A stretch of 64,000 nt of DNA, taken from Streptomyces xantholiticus (GTDB lineage Bacteria; Actinomycetota; Actinomycetes; Streptomycetales; Streptomycetaceae). Of this stretch, positions 43,233 through 52,381 are shown in pieces. Numbering within the stretch: the stretch's first letter is position 1; every line of letters begins with the position of its first letter. The position numbers and the translations under genes were made by a program. Under the pieces are notes generated by a model. That model made no database searches. It saw only the letters and a list, made by a program, of their open reading frames with translations, and had not been told where the DNA came from. The stretch spans positions 1 to 64,000 of the forward strand of contig NZ_BMWB01000004.1 of the NCBI RefSeq assembly GCF_014651015.1. Direction: 5' to 3'.

Positions 43233-44027
43233 TCAGAAAGATCGTTTGCGGCCGAGGAGCCGGCGCGCCCGCTCCTCCACGCCCCATGCGGTGACGCGCC
43301 AGAGCGCCTCCACGACGATGTCCCTGCTCATTTTGGAGTCGCCGTGCTCGCGTTCGACGAAGGTGATCGGGACCTCGACCACATGGAAGCCCGCGGCCAC
43401 GGCCCGCCTCGCGAGGTCGACCTGGAAGCAGTACCCCTGGGAGGCGACGTCGCCGAGGCCGAGGCCCTCGAGGGTCTCGGCGCGGAAGGCGCGGAAGCCT
43501 CCGGTGACGTCCCGCAGGGGCACACCGAGCAGCAGCCGTGAGTAGGTGCTGCCGCCGCGGGAGAGGAACTCGCGGTGCTTCGGCCAGTTGACGACGCGCC
43601 CTCCGGGCACCCAACGGGATCCCAGCACGAGGTCGGCGCCCTTCAGGGCGGTCAGCAGTCTGGGCAGTTCCTCGGGCTGGTGCGAGCCGTCGGCGTCCAT
43701 CTCGACCAGGACGCCGTAGTCGTGTTCGATCCCCCAGCGGAAGCCGGCGAGGTAGGCCGCGCCGAGCCCTTCCTTGCCCTTGCGGTGCAGTACGTGCACA
43801 TGCTCGTCCTGGGCGGCGACCTCATCGGCGAACTTGCCCGTGCCGTCGGGGCTGTTGTCATCGGCGACGAGCACGTCCGCGTCGGGCACCGCGGCACGCA
43901 CCCGGGAGACGACGGCCCGGATGTTCTCGGCCTCGTTGTAGGTCGGGATGATCACCAGGGTCCTGCCGAGCGGGCCGTACCGCCTCCCCCGGGCTCCGCC
44001 ATGGGGAACCGCACCACCGTCGTTCAC
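43233..44027 (-). CDS. ppm1: Polyprenol monophosphomannose synthase
   Basis: 264 residues, GT2 family. VIIPTYNEAENIRAVVSRV, LVADDNSPDGTGKFADEV, ADGSHQPEELPRLLTAL (metal DxD-like), DVTGGFRAFRAETLEGLGLGDVASQGYCFQVDL and FVEREHGDSKMSRDIVVEAL are all standard for dolichol/polyprenol phosphate mannose synthases. It makes polyprenyl-phosphate mannose from GDP-mannose, the donor for protein O-mannosylation; the enzyme is needed for phage phiC31 reception in S. coelicolor. It lacks the membrane domain of fused homologues. Start GTG 44027 follows AAGGGGC. Confidence 0.93.
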   Translation of the reverse strand: MNDGGAVPHGGARGRRYGPLGRTLVIIPTYNEAENIRAVVSRVRAAVPDADVLVADDNSPDGTGKFADEVAAQDEHVHVLHRKGKEGLGAAYLAGFRWGIEHDYGVLVEMDADGSHQPEELPRLLTALKGADLVLGSRWVPGGRVVNWPKHREFLSRGGSTYSRLLLGVPLRDVTGGFRAFRAETLEGLGLGDVASQGYCFQVDLARRAVAAGFHVVEVPITFVEREHGDSKMSRDIVVEALWRVTAWGVEERARRLLGRKRSF

Positions 44028-44548
44028 TGCTGCCCCTTAAAGTCCGTACGCAGAGCCCAACCATAGCGAGCCCGCCTCACGCGCTCGCAGCGACACTGAT
44101 CTTCAAGGAGCGGACGGAGAGGGCGGAACGGACCGGCCCGGACGCAGCGGATCGGGCCCGGCGTCCTTCGGGCCGACCTGGGGCCCGCTGGCTGCGGGTC
44201 CACCGAGAGCCGTTGTCTACTGAACGCCGGGCCCCACCCGGGTCGCACCTGCCGACCGGCTGACACCTACCCTCTGCCCCCGAGGCGCGGGCGCTGAACC
44301 TGGCTCCCAGCGGTGGTGCACCGGTGCGGCACACCACCCCATGACCCAGCGGCGTTCGACGACTTGCGTGGAGGTTGCCGGTCGGACGTTCTTCGGTGGA
44401 CTGGGCCGAACCTACCCGCCGGTGGGCGCTCGCTGTCAACAGTCGCCTGATCAGCGACAATTAACGGAACTACCAGGTCAGGCGGGAAGATCCGCAGGTC
44501 GTGGCGGAACGCTGGGAGAATCCGCCACGGGTGCGAAATGTCCCTACG
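44028..44548. other. Intergenic region with a ppm1 promoter candidate
   Basis: 521 bases without a credible gene. On the minus strand a strong promoter: -35 TTGACA (complement of 44434-44439), 19-base spacer, -10 TAGGTT (complement of 44409-44414). Transcription would begin near 44402, giving ppm1 an unusually long leader of about 375 bases. Another possible -10, TATGGT, lies just ahead of ppm1 (about 44060-44065). No riboswitch or structured element could be identified in the leader. Confidence 0.45.
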
Positions 44549-46192
44549 TCACCCGTTCGGGCCCGCGAAGACGGTTCGCCCCGAGACCACTGTCCGCAGA
44601 CAGACGGGCAGTTCGGCGCCGGGGCCGAGGTCGGGCAGGCCGGGGGTTCCGGAGCGCGGGTCGGTGGACCAGCGGGCGACCCGGTCGTCGGGAGCCTGGA
44701 CCACCAGCTCGCCGGTGCGCCAGACCGCGTAGTCGGCCGGAGCGCCGGGGACGAGGACTCCCGCATCGTCGCGGCCGACGGCACGCCAGCCGCCGCGGGT
44801 GTGCGCGGTGAAGGCGGCGCGGACGGAGATCCGGTGCTCGGGGGTCCGGTGGAAGGCGGCCGCACGCACCGTCCCCCAGGGGTCGAGCGGTGTCACCGGA
44901 CTGTCGGAGCCGAAGGCGAGCGGCACTCCGGCGCGCAGCAGCGCGGCGTACGGGTTGAGGGTGCGGGCCCGCTCGGCACCCAGCCGCTGGGCGTACATGC
45001 CGTCGTCGCCTCCCCACGCCGCGTCGAAGGCCGGCTGGACGGAGGCGGTGAGCCCGAACTCCGCGAAGGCGGCGATGGTTTCGGGGGTGAGCATCTCGGC
45101 GTGCTCGATCCGGTGCCTCGCGGCGCGGACGCGGGCGATTCCGAGCCGGTCGGCGGCCGTGCGGACACCGTCGATCACAGCGCCCAGGGCGGCGTCGCCG
45201 ATGGCGTGGAACCCCGCCTGCAGTCCGGCCTCGGTGCAGGCGGCCACATGTGCCGCGACCGCCGCCGCGTCGAGGTGGGCGCTGCCCGTGGTGGCAGGAG
45301 CGTCGGCGTACGGGTCGTGGAGGCACGCGGTGTGCGAGCCGAGGGAGCCGTCGACGAACAGGTCTCCGGCCGCTCCGGCGGCGCCGAGTTCCCGGATCCG
45401 CTCGGCGCCCTTCTCGTCGGTGACCTGCTCGGCCCAGTAGCCGACGACCCGGGGGCCCGGCTCCGTGCGGGCGAGCGCGAGGAGGGAGGTGAAGTCGTCC
45501 TCGTCGGAGATCTCGGGTCCCGCGCATTCATGGACGCTGCCGATGCCGAGGGACGCGGCACGGGCGAGCGCCGCGCTCTGCGCCTCGCGGCGCTGCGCGG
45601 GGGTGACGGCCGCGTGGGCGGCGGCTCGGACGGCGTGGTGGGCGGCGGCGGTCAGTGGGGCGTCGGGGTGGAAGCCCGCGAGGTCCGTGACGCCGGGGAC
45701 GAGGTCGAGCAGGGCGGTGGTGACGACCGCGGAGTGGACGTCGACGCGCGGCAGGTACAGGGGCCGCCCGCCGGTTGCTTCGTCGAGCTCCGCACGGCTC
45801 GGCGGCCGCTGCTCGGGCCAGCGCGTCGCGTCCCAGCCGTGCCCGAGGAGCATCTGGCCGCCGGGGTGGGCCGCGCTGTGCTCCCGTACGAAGCGCAGGG
45901 CGTCGGCGAGGGAGCGCGCACCGGAGAGATCGAGGCCGGTGAGGGCGAGTCCGGTGGACGTGGTGTGGATGTGCGCGTCGGTGAACGCGGGCGTGACCAG
46001 GGCGCCTTCGAGGTCGACGACCTCGTCGACGCCGGTGGCGAAGGCATCTGCGGCGCCTTCCGACCCCACCCAGGCGATGTGTCCCTTTTCCACGACCATC
46101 GCGGTGGCGAAGGGGTCGGCGGGGCTGTGTACTTCTCCACCGCGCAGCAGCACGGTGCGGTGATCGCTCTGGGGGGCGGTGCTCTCGGTCAT
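44549..46192 (-). CDS. Amidohydrolase family protein (YtcJ/NfdA-like)
   Basis: 547 residues. Zinc-dependent amidohydrolase with the first metal motif in TPAFTDAHIHTTSTG, later HECAGPEISDEDDF, GFHAIGDAALGAVIDGV, HRIEHAEMLTPETI and GSDSPVTPLDPWG. Two N-terminal beta strands form the composite domain. Substrate unknown: YtcJ-like proteins hydrolyse formamides or act as amidases. Start ATG 46192; the Lrp-type gene upstream ends only 10 bases away, so the regulator and the enzyme are likely cotranscribed. Confidence 0.87.
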   Translation of the reverse strand: MTESTAPQSDHRTVLLRGGEVHSPADPFATAMVVEKGHIAWVGSEGAADAFATGVDEVVDLEGALVTPAFTDAHIHTTSTGLALTGLDLSGARSLADALRFVREHSAAHPGGQMLLGHGWDATRWPEQRPPSRAELDEATGGRPLYLPRVDVHSAVVTTALLDLVPGVTDLAGFHPDAPLTAAAHHAVRAAAHAAVTPAQRREAQSAALARAASLGIGSVHECAGPEISDEDDFTSLLALARTEPGPRVVGYWAEQVTDEKGAERIRELGAAGAAGDLFVDGSLGSHTACLHDPYADAPATTGSAHLDAAAVAAHVAACTEAGLQAGFHAIGDAALGAVIDGVRTAADRLGIARVRAARHRIEHAEMLTPETIAAFAEFGLTASVQPAFDAAWGGDDGMYAQRLGAERARTLNPYAALLRAGVPLAFGSDSPVTPLDPWGTVRAAAFHRTPEHRISVRAAFTAHTRGGWRAVGRDDAGVLVPGAPADYAVWRTGELVVQAPDDRVARWSTDPRSGTPGLPDLGPGAELPVCLRTVVSGRTVFAGPNG

Positions 46193-46202
46193 GGGACCAA
46201 GA

Positions 46203-46643
46203 CTAGATACGTGGCGGGCGGGCCTCGTACGGGGTGGAGAGGACGACCGTCGTGCGGGTGGAGACGCCGGCCAGGGAGCGGATGCGGGTGAGGAGGTGCT
46301 CCAGCTCGAGGGGGGTGGCGACACGTACCTTGAGGATGTAGTTCTCGTCGCCCGCGACGCTGTGGCACGCCTCGATCTCGGGAACGCCGCCGAGCCGGTC
46401 CGCGATGTCGTCCGGGGCGCTGGGGTCGAACGGCTTCACCGAGATGAACGCGGTGAGCGGCAGCCCGACGGCCTCGGGGTCGACGACGGCGGCGTAGCCG
46501 CGGATGACACCTCGCTGTTCCAGGCGGCGGACGCGCTGATGCACCGCCGAGGTGGACAGGCCGGTGGCCCTGCCCAGGTCGGTGTAGCTCATCCGCCCGT
46601 CCTTGACGAGCAAATCCACGATCTGACGATCCAGCTCCTCCAT
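46203..46643 (-). CDS. Lrp/AsnC-family transcriptional regulator
   Basis: 146 residues. HTH MSYTDLGRATGLSTSAVHQRVRRLEQRGVI, followed by the RAM ligand domain (VEPE, TAFISVKPFD, IEACHSVAGDENYILKVRVATPLELEHLL, RTTVVLSTPYEARP). It probably senses an amino acid. ATG 46643 was chosen; TAGGTT stands seven bases upstream and could be the -10 of a leaderless mRNA, since no clear ribosome-binding site is seen. Likely controls itself and the downstream amidohydrolase. Confidence 0.88.
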   Translation of the reverse strand: MEELDRQIVDLLVKDGRMSYTDLGRATGLSTSAVHQRVRRLEQRGVIRGYAAVVDPEAVGLPLTAFISVKPFDPSAPDDIADRLGGVPEIEACHSVAGDENYILKVRVATPLELEHLLTRIRSLAGVSTRTTVVLSTPYEARPPRI

Positions 46644-46847
46644 GCGGATCAACCTATTGCCACAGGTCGCCTCCGGCACAGTCCAGGAGGGCCAGGAAGG
46701 ACGCCCACGGCGGTCATGTGACGAACACCACAGACTTGCCGCCCGATGCGCCGTGACCTTACGGTTACCTGCCCCGCGCGGTGGGCATTGCTTGCTGTGG
46801 TCGAGGCCGCGAGTGCCTGATCGACCCATCCGAGGGGGAGATTCTCC

Positions 46848-47267
46848 ATGCAGAGCATCAAGACTGTGGCGTCCAGGAGCGGCGGACGTACCGAACCGGA
46901 GCCTGTTGATCCGGCCGAGCCGGCGGACACGGACGTCCTGGACGAGTACGACACCTTCGAGATGTACCGGGTGATCTGCCCGGACTGCGCGCAGCCCATC
47001 GCGCTACTGGCGGACGAGGACGTCCTGCCCGAGCACGCACTGTGCCCCACCCCGTGGAACCCGTTCGGGCTGACGGTGTGCTCCGGGACCGGCCGGGACG
47101 CCTCCTCGTCCCGTCCCGCGGACGAGTCGCTGGAGCTCCAGGAGCAGGACACCGCGCTGCTGCTGACGCTGCCACAGGGACTGAACTGGCGTACCCAGCC
47201 GTTCTCCCACGTCGGCGGCCCTGGATCGCGGCCGCTGAGGACGACGCCGCTGCGGCGCGCCGCCTGA
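46848..47267 (+). CDS. Hypothetical protein with zinc-ribbon-like segment
   Basis: 139 residues, soluble, acidic N-terminus (EPVDPAEPADTDVLDEYD) followed by RVICPDCAQPIALLADEDVLPEHALCPTPWNPF, where C-P-D-C, His and Cys could bind zinc. The C-terminus is disordered and basic. I do not recognise a family, but Streptomyces neighbours of Lrp-amidohydrolase loci usually carry such a gene. Start ATG 46848 with GAGGGGGAG 7 bases upstream is convincing. Confidence 0.75.
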   Translation: MQSIKTVASRSGGRTEPEPVDPAEPADTDVLDEYDTFEMYRVICPDCAQPIALLADEDVLPEHALCPTPWNPFGLTVCSGTGRDASSSRPADESLELQEQDTALLLTLPQGLNWRTQPFSHVGGPGSRPLRTTPLRRAA

Positions 47268-47669
47268 GGACGGAGCCTGCCGGGCCCGGAAGGCCGAGTG
47301 CCACGGGCCCCTGGCAGTGAGCGCCCCGGGCGAGCGCGAGCGCCTGCGGCGGGGGCTGCGGCCGCCGCACGGACCGGCCCGGCAAGACCACGGGTAGTCC
47401 CTGCACTGGCGCTCGAATAGCCCCGACGGTAACCGTCCGCGCGCGTGGCGCGTTGGCCCGGTATGAGCCCGCACTCCACGACCGCGCACGGCCGTCGGCG
47501 CCTCGTCGTGCCCGTCCGTGCCGCGTATGAAGAATCGGTTCCGCACCCGACCGACCCGCCCATCTACCGTGAGCTCCTCCAACTGTGGGCCAGCCGGGGC
47601 AGAACGCTGCCGGGGCGCCGCGACTCCGAATGGATCAGACTCGCGGCGCCTCTGTGCCGAACGCGCGGG
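47268..47669 (+). other. Intergenic region with a possible small or decaying coding sequence
   Basis: 402 bases between convergent genes. In one plus-strand frame (GTG 47508 onwards) the translation PTDPPIYRELLQLWASRGRT followed by LPGRRDSEWIRLAAP looks protein-like, and I recall short Streptomyces proteins with DPPIYRxL...RGRTLPGR. The frame does not stop before it enters the acyl-CoA dehydrogenase gene on the other strand (47670), so if real it has lost its end. The remaining part holds nothing recognisable. Confidence 0.35.
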
Positions 47670-48842
47670 TCAGCGCGTCTCAGGCCCGGCGAGGTGGCGG
47701 GCGATGACCATCCGCTGGATCTGGTTGGTGCCCTCGACGATCTGCAGCACCTTGGCCTCACGCATGAAGCGCTCGACCGGGAAGTCCTGTGTGTAGCCGT
47801 AGCCGCCGAGGACCTGGACCGCGTCGGTGGTCACGCTCATCGCCGCGTCGGTGCAGAACAGTTTGGCCATGGCGGCCTGCTGGGAGAACGGCCGGCCCGC
47901 GTCCCGCAGCCGGGCCGCGGAGAGGTACAGCGCCCGCCCCGCCTCGATTCGGGTGGCCATGTCCGCGAGCATGAAGCGCAGACCCTGGAAGTCGGCGATG
48001 GGACGGCCGAACTGCTTGCGTCCGGTGGCGTATTCGACCGCCTCGTCCAAGGCGGCCTGGGCGACGCCGACCGCGCAGGCGGCGATGCCGAGACGCCCGG
48101 AGTCGAGGGCGGACAGCGCGATGGCGAATCCCTGGCCCTCCTCACCGAGACGGCGGGAGTCCGGGATGCGGACGCCGTCCAAGTGGAGCTGGGCGGTGGG
48201 TGAGCCCTTCATGCCCATCTTCTTCTCGGGCACGGCGGCGTTCAGCCCGTGGGCGTCGCCCGGGACCAGGAACGCGGTGATGCCGCGCGGCCCCTCGAGA
48301 CCCGTACGGGCCAGGACCGTGTAGAAGTCGGCCACACCGCCGTGGGTGATCCACGCCTTCGTCCCGGTGATCACCCAGTCGTCGCCGTCCCGCACCGCCT
48401 TGGTGCGCAGCGAGGCGGCATCGGAGCCGGAAGCGGGCTCCGAGAGACAGTAGGCGCCGAGCAGCCCGCCGCCGAGCATCGCGGGCAGGTGCTCGCCCTG
48501 CTGCTCCTTGGTGCCGTAACCGGCGAGCGCATGGCAGGCGAGGGAGTGGACGCTCACACCGAGGCCGACGGTGAGGCGGGCCGCCGCGAGCTCTTCGAGG
48601 ACCTGGAGGTAGACCTCGTAGGGCTGGTCACCGCCGCCGAATTCGGAGTCGTACGGGAGGCCGAGCAGTCCTGAGTCGGACAGGAGCGAGAAGACCTCAC
48701 GCGGGAAGTGCCCGGCCTCCTCCTCCTCGGCCGCGCGGGGGGCGATCTCCCGCTGGACGATGTCGCGGACCAGGGTGATCAGATCCCTGGCCTCCTCGGT
48801 GGGCAGCTGACGGTCCACCGGCTGCGGGGCGCGGTCGGGCAT
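47670..48842 (-). CDS. Acyl-CoA dehydrogenase
   Basis: 390 residues. FAD-dependent: LGAYCLSEPASGSDAASLRT and WITHGGVADFYTVLART (FAD and substrate binding), FGRPIADFQGLRFMLADM, VQVLGGYGYTQDFPVERFMREAKVLQIVEGTNQIQRMVIARHL with the catalytic Glu in the EGTNQIQR motif. It introduces the alpha-beta double bond in acyl-CoA in fatty- or branched-chain acid breakdown. Start ATG 48842. The TetR gene lies upstream on the same strand and may control it. Confidence 0.93.
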   Translation of the reverse strand: MPDRAPQPVDRQLPTEEARDLITLVRDIVQREIAPRAAEEEEAGHFPREVFSLLSDSGLLGLPYDSEFGGGDQPYEVYLQVLEELAAARLTVGLGVSVHSLACHALAGYGTKEQQGEHLPAMLGGGLLGAYCLSEPASGSDAASLRTKAVRDGDDWVITGTKAWITHGGVADFYTVLARTGLEGPRGITAFLVPGDAHGLNAAVPEKKMGMKGSPTAQLHLDGVRIPDSRRLGEEGQGFAIALSALDSGRLGIAACAVGVAQAALDEAVEYATGRKQFGRPIADFQGLRFMLADMATRIEAGRALYLSAARLRDAGRPFSQQAAMAKLFCTDAAMSVTTDAVQVLGGYGYTQDFPVERFMREAKVLQIVEGTNQIQRMVIARHLAGPETR

Positions 48843-49035
48843 TGCGGCGCTCTCCTCCCTGTCGGGCGCTGCGGCGGTCGCACGCGATGGGTGTGGGTGC
48901 GCCGCCGGTTGTACTGCCAGGCCGATGTTGCCCTTCCGGATCACGAAAGCGGCAGGACAGCGGCTTGTGGCGCGTTGAGTATGCCCGATTCGGCTCCGCC
49001 CGTCACGGGCACGCCGGAGGCCTGGTACCTGATCG

Positions 49036-49701
49036 TCATACGGGGGCGGTGACAGGGACCGGCACGGCAGCCGGGTCGGGGGCCGGCGGCTCGGGACAAG
49101 CGGGCTCGAACTCCGCGATGGTACGGAGGGTGGCCTGCAGCAGCCGCACCAGCAGGGCGCACACCGCCTCACGGTCGGGCCGCTGCCCGGCCAGCCAGTC
49201 GAGGATGATCTGCTCGGCGCTGCTCAGCCAGCCCAGCAGGGCCAGCCTGGCCAGCAGCGGGATCTCACGCCGTCCGTAGGCGCCTTCCGCGATCGTCGCG
49301 ATCAGTTCTTCGCGCACGGCGTCCCTGATCGACTGCACCTGGGTGTCGAAGCCGACGCCGCCCGTCACGATCGTGCGGAAGGCCGCCTGGTGGTGCTGTG
49401 CGTAGCACAGACAGCCGTCGATGGTGCGGTGCACACGCTCCGCGCGCGGCAGTTCCCGCTCACCGGCAGCCCGGTCGAAGAGCTCGGCCACCGAGTCCTC
49501 GATGACTGCCAGGTAGTAGCCGCGTTTGCTCTTGAAGTAGTAGTAGATCAGCCCTTTGGCGATGCCGGCCTGGTGGGCGATGTCGTCGACGGACAGGGCG
49601 TCGTACGAGGTGTCGGCGAACAACTCGCGGCCGAGAGCGATGAGTTCGGACCGCCGCGTCCGGGCGCGATCGGTCGCGCCGCGCTGGTGGCTGCTGCTCA
49701 A
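49036..49701 (-). CDS. TetR-family transcriptional regulator
   Basis: 221 residues. N-terminal HTH: ALGRELFADTSYDALSVDDIAHQAGIAKGLIYYYFKSKRGYYLAVIED, the canonical TetR signature. All-helical ligand domain follows, with a Pro-rich tail. Divergence or adjacency with the acyl-CoA dehydrogenase suggests it senses an acyl-CoA or lipid and represses that gene, though this is inferred. Start ATG 49701. A 193-base gap with no recognised site separates it from the acyl-CoA dehydrogenase start. Confidence 0.88.
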   Translation of the reverse strand: MSSSHQRGATDRARTRRSELIALGRELFADTSYDALSVDDIAHQAGIAKGLIYYYFKSKRGYYLAVIEDSVAELFDRAAGERELPRAERVHRTIDGCLCYAQHHQAAFRTIVTGGVGFDTQVQSIRDAVREELIATIAEGAYGRREIPLLARLALLGWLSSAEQIILDWLAGQRPDREAVCALLVRLLQATLRTIAEFEPACPEPPAPDPAAVPVPVTAPV

Positions 49702-49837
49702 GATGATCCTTGGTCTCGAAGTGCCGGAGGATCGTGTCGGAGCTTCGCAGTATGTCAGAGCTGGATCATGCCGAAGGTGCCGTGGCCGACGGGCGGTCCT
49801 GGCTGTCGGGGGACGGGCCGGCCTGCCGCGCGCAGGC

Positions 49838-49987
49838 CTAGAGCAGGCCGACCTGGGTGATGAGCATGGCGAGGACGACGACGAGGGTCCAGCCGAGGAT
49901 GTGCTCGAGGGGGTTGGACTCGTCGTCCGGACCGCCGGTGCGGGTCGTCGGCAGGGTGCGGTCGGCGGTGGCTGCGGTCGAAGTCAT
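49838..49987 (-). CDS. Small membrane protein (49 residues)
   Basis: 49 residues: a polar Thr/Pro/Asp N-terminal half followed by one hydrophobic helix (HILGWTLVVVLAMLITQVGLL) that ends the protein. Type of short single-span protein often found in Streptomyces next to secreted enzymes. Start ATG 49987 was chosen since the longer frame (to 50026) has no ribosome-binding site. Function unknown. Confidence 0.65.
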   Translation of the reverse strand: MTSTAATADRTLPTTRTGGPDDESNPLEHILGWTLVVVLAMLITQVGLL

Positions 49988-50102
49988 GTGCGTCTCGCTC
50001 GGTCGTCCGGCAGGTGGCTCCCCCATTGCCCCACCACAGTGCCAGCGATACCGGCTCCCGGGGTAGAGACATTGGTCACTGCCCCGGGAGCCGTGGCGTG
50101 CG

Positions 50103-51476
50103 TCAGTGGACGCCGACGGCCGCCAGCGCCCGGCTCTGGTCCGGCGTGGGGTGGGTCGGCCAGTACAGGTAGCAGACGCCTCCTGTGCCGGACACCACTT
50201 TGCCGGTCGCGTTGTAGCGCTTGGTGCGGAGCCAGATCTTCTCCCACTCCGCCCGGCGGTAGACGCGGCGGACGGCCTCGTTGCTCGTCGAGGCCGGGTC
50301 GTTCGCGATCACGTCGCCGTCGGCGGTGAAGCCGATCACCGTCATCAGATGGCCCGCGGTGCCGTAGCCGGCTCCTGTCAGCTCCTCCTTGAGGAACGAC
50401 TGGGACGTGATGGCCGGGATGCCCGCGGCGATCAGCGTCTCCAGGTCGGTCAGCGAGGAGAGCCGGGTGACGACCGCGTTCATGTCGCGGTAGGTGGCGG
50501 CGTAGGCCGCGTTGAAGGGCCAGTTGCCGCAGCCCTCGTACTGGTGGTCGTAGGTGTGGCGGGCGGCATGACAGACCTGCGGGTCGTCGAAGTCGGGATT
50601 CACCCAGGCCAGATCGTCGGCGGAGGGCTTGCGCCCCCAGTATTCGATGATCATCTGCGAGGACGTGGGGCTGCACCACGCCTCGCCGCCGTTGTCGTAC
50701 TCCGGATACCGGCCCACGTGCGTGTTCTGGGAGTAGCGCGGCACGATCAGCTCGCGGGCGAGACCCGGCTCCGACGCGGGGACCCCGAAGCGGTCCGGGA
50801 CGTCGGAGGCCATGGCACCCAGTCGCCATACGGTGGGCGTGAGACCGCTGCCGGGCCGCCGGTAGAGGGTGAGCCGCAGCCGGTACGCGTCGAGACGCAG
50901 TCCGCTCGCGGCGTCGTCGACGGAGAAGGTGTCGGTCCAGATGCTCGCCCTGCCGTCACCCTGGCCGTCGACCGACGTACGCCGGATGTCCATGTCACCG
51001 GCGGCCCAGCGCCCCATCACGAACCACGGGGTCGCGCTGCCGTCCGAGTAGCGGCCGCCCAGCTCCACCTGCAGCCAGGTACCGGCAGGGGTGTCGGCGT
51101 TCCATGACGCGATGACCTCGGTGGCGGGAACGCTCGAGCGGTGCTCGGGCGAGGTCCAGGTGGCGTATTCCCAGCGCGCGGTCGTGCCGGTGTGCGGGTC
51201 GGTGTGGTCGGTGGTGCCGGCGGGCTCGGCGATCACCACGCCGGGGCGGTGGCCGGCGACGGCCTTCGTGCCGGCGCGGCCGCCGCACCGCCAGTCCGTG
51301 TAGGTGGACCAGAAACGGTTGTCCACGAGCGTCCTCGGTTGCCGGAGAGGCGCTCGGGGGACGGCGGTCGTGGCGGCGGCAGCCGCCGGTCCGGTGGAGG
51401 CGGACAGTGTTCCCGCGGTGGCGGCTGCCGCGATCGCGGCGCCCAGAACGTTTCTGCGCGAAGTCGGTCTGGCCAT
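50103..51476 (-). CDS. Secreted C39-type cysteine peptidase with Tat signal
   Basis: 457 residues. Twin-arginine signal (PTSRRNVLGAAIAAAATAGT, cleavage near AAAA about residue 34). A middle beta-sandwich region follows, then a C39_2 peptidase: YDNGGEAWCSPTSSQMIIEYWG (catalytic Cys), AGHLMTVIGFTADGDVIANDPAS (His and Asn/Asp). Such proteins hydrolyse peptides or peptidoglycan stems outside the cell. Start ATG 51476. It diverges from the kinase gene and has the single-span gene downstream on the same strand. Confidence 0.87.
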   Translation of the reverse strand: MARPTSRRNVLGAAIAAAATAGTLSASTGPAAAAATTAVPRAPLRQPRTLVDNRFWSTYTDWRCGGRAGTKAVAGHRPGVVIAEPAGTTDHTDPHTGTTARWEYATWTSPEHRSSVPATEVIASWNADTPAGTWLQVELGGRYSDGSATPWFVMGRWAAGDMDIRRTSVDGQGDGRASIWTDTFSVDDAASGLRLDAYRLRLTLYRRPGSGLTPTVWRLGAMASDVPDRFGVPASEPGLARELIVPRYSQNTHVGRYPEYDNGGEAWCSPTSSQMIIEYWGRKPSADDLAWVNPDFDDPQVCHAARHTYDHQYEGCGNWPFNAAYAATYRDMNAVVTRLSSLTDLETLIAAGIPAITSQSFLKEELTGAGYGTAGHLMTVIGFTADGDVIANDPASTSNEAVRRVYRRAEWEKIWLRTKRYNATGKVVSGTGGVCYLYWPTHPTPDQSRALAAVGVH

Positions 51477-51663
51477 GGGACCCCCAAGTCAGGTGCGCGG
51501 CAGTGGGGCCACTATCGCGGGTCCCGCCGCGGTTCTGCCAGAGATTCGCCGCGTGCCGCGGCGCCAATATTGGTCTGGTCCACTGGCGTGACCTGCGGCG
51601 TCGTGTCCCTGCCCTGCCCCAGGGCCCCTGCGGCGCCGTCCGGTCGCCTCTTAGGGTGGCCTC

Positions 51664-52296
51664 ATGGACGACCTCGACCGGCGGGCAGCCCGGCTGCGCG
51701 CGCTGCCCCCCTCCTGTGGCCCGGCGCGCCTGGTGGCCGTGGACGGTCACGCGGGCTCGGGCAAGAGCACCTTCGCCGGCCGGCTCGCCCTCGCGCTCGG
51801 CGAGGACGTGCCCGTGTTGCACCTCGACGACCTCGCCAGCCATGCGGAGTCGTTCGACTGGACCGGGCGGATGCTGCGCCAGGTGATCGAGCCGCTGACG
51901 CAGGGGCGGGACGCGGCGTACACCCCGTACGACTGGAATCTGCGGCGTTTCCTCGCTCCTCGTCCGCTGCCCGCGGCGGCCGTCGTCGTGGTCGAGGGTG
52001 TCGGGGCGGGACGGCGTGCGCTGCGGCCGTATCTGGCTGCGCTGCTGTGGATGGACAGGGGCGCCGAGGAGTCCTGGGCGCGGGGCCGGGCTCGGGACGG
52101 CGCAGCGCTCTCCGGGTTCTGGGACGGCTGGACGGCGGCGGAGACTCGCCATTTTTCGTCCGATCCTTCGCGGCCGTTCGCCGACGCGCTGATACGGGAG
52201 TGTTCCGAGGGATACGAGTGGCTCCCGGCGCCTGGCGAGACTGCGTGCGCACACCGATCATTCACGCACAGTGATGGCTTTCCCCCGGCATACTGA
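51664..52296 (+). CDS. Uridine kinase-like P-loop protein
   Basis: 210 residues. P-loop VAVDGHAGSGKSTFAGRLALALG, LDDLASHAESFDW (Walker-B-like Asp pair), and VVVEGVGAGRRALRPYLAALLWMD, a layout of uridine kinase/AAA_18-type small kinases. The substrate cannot be assigned. Start ATG 51664. It ends in the region of the small RNA promoter described next and has no obvious operon partner. Confidence 0.82.
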   Translation: MDDLDRRAARLRALPPSCGPARLVAVDGHAGSGKSTFAGRLALALGEDVPVLHLDDLASHAESFDWTGRMLRQVIEPLTQGRDAAYTPYDWNLRRFLAPRPLPAAAVVVVEGVGAGRRALRPYLAALLWMDRGAEESWARGRARDGAALSGFWDGWTAAETRHFSSDPSRPFADALIRECSEGYEWLPAPGETACAHRSFTHSDGFPPAY

Positions 52297-52345
52297 GCAG
52301 CCGGAATTCGGGCTGAAGAGTGGCTCAAGACTGGCTCAACACTGC

Positions 52346-52375
52346 TTGACCGACGGGGCGGACAGGTCTTACGTT
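52346..52375 (+). promoter_or_regulatory. Promoter of the predicted small RNA
   Basis: TTGACC (52346-52351), 18-base spacer and TACGTT (52370-52375) fit the main vegetative promoter consensus. The predicted start is at 52381-52382, directly before a stable hairpin. Confidence 0.7.
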
Positions 52376-52381
52376 CTCAAT

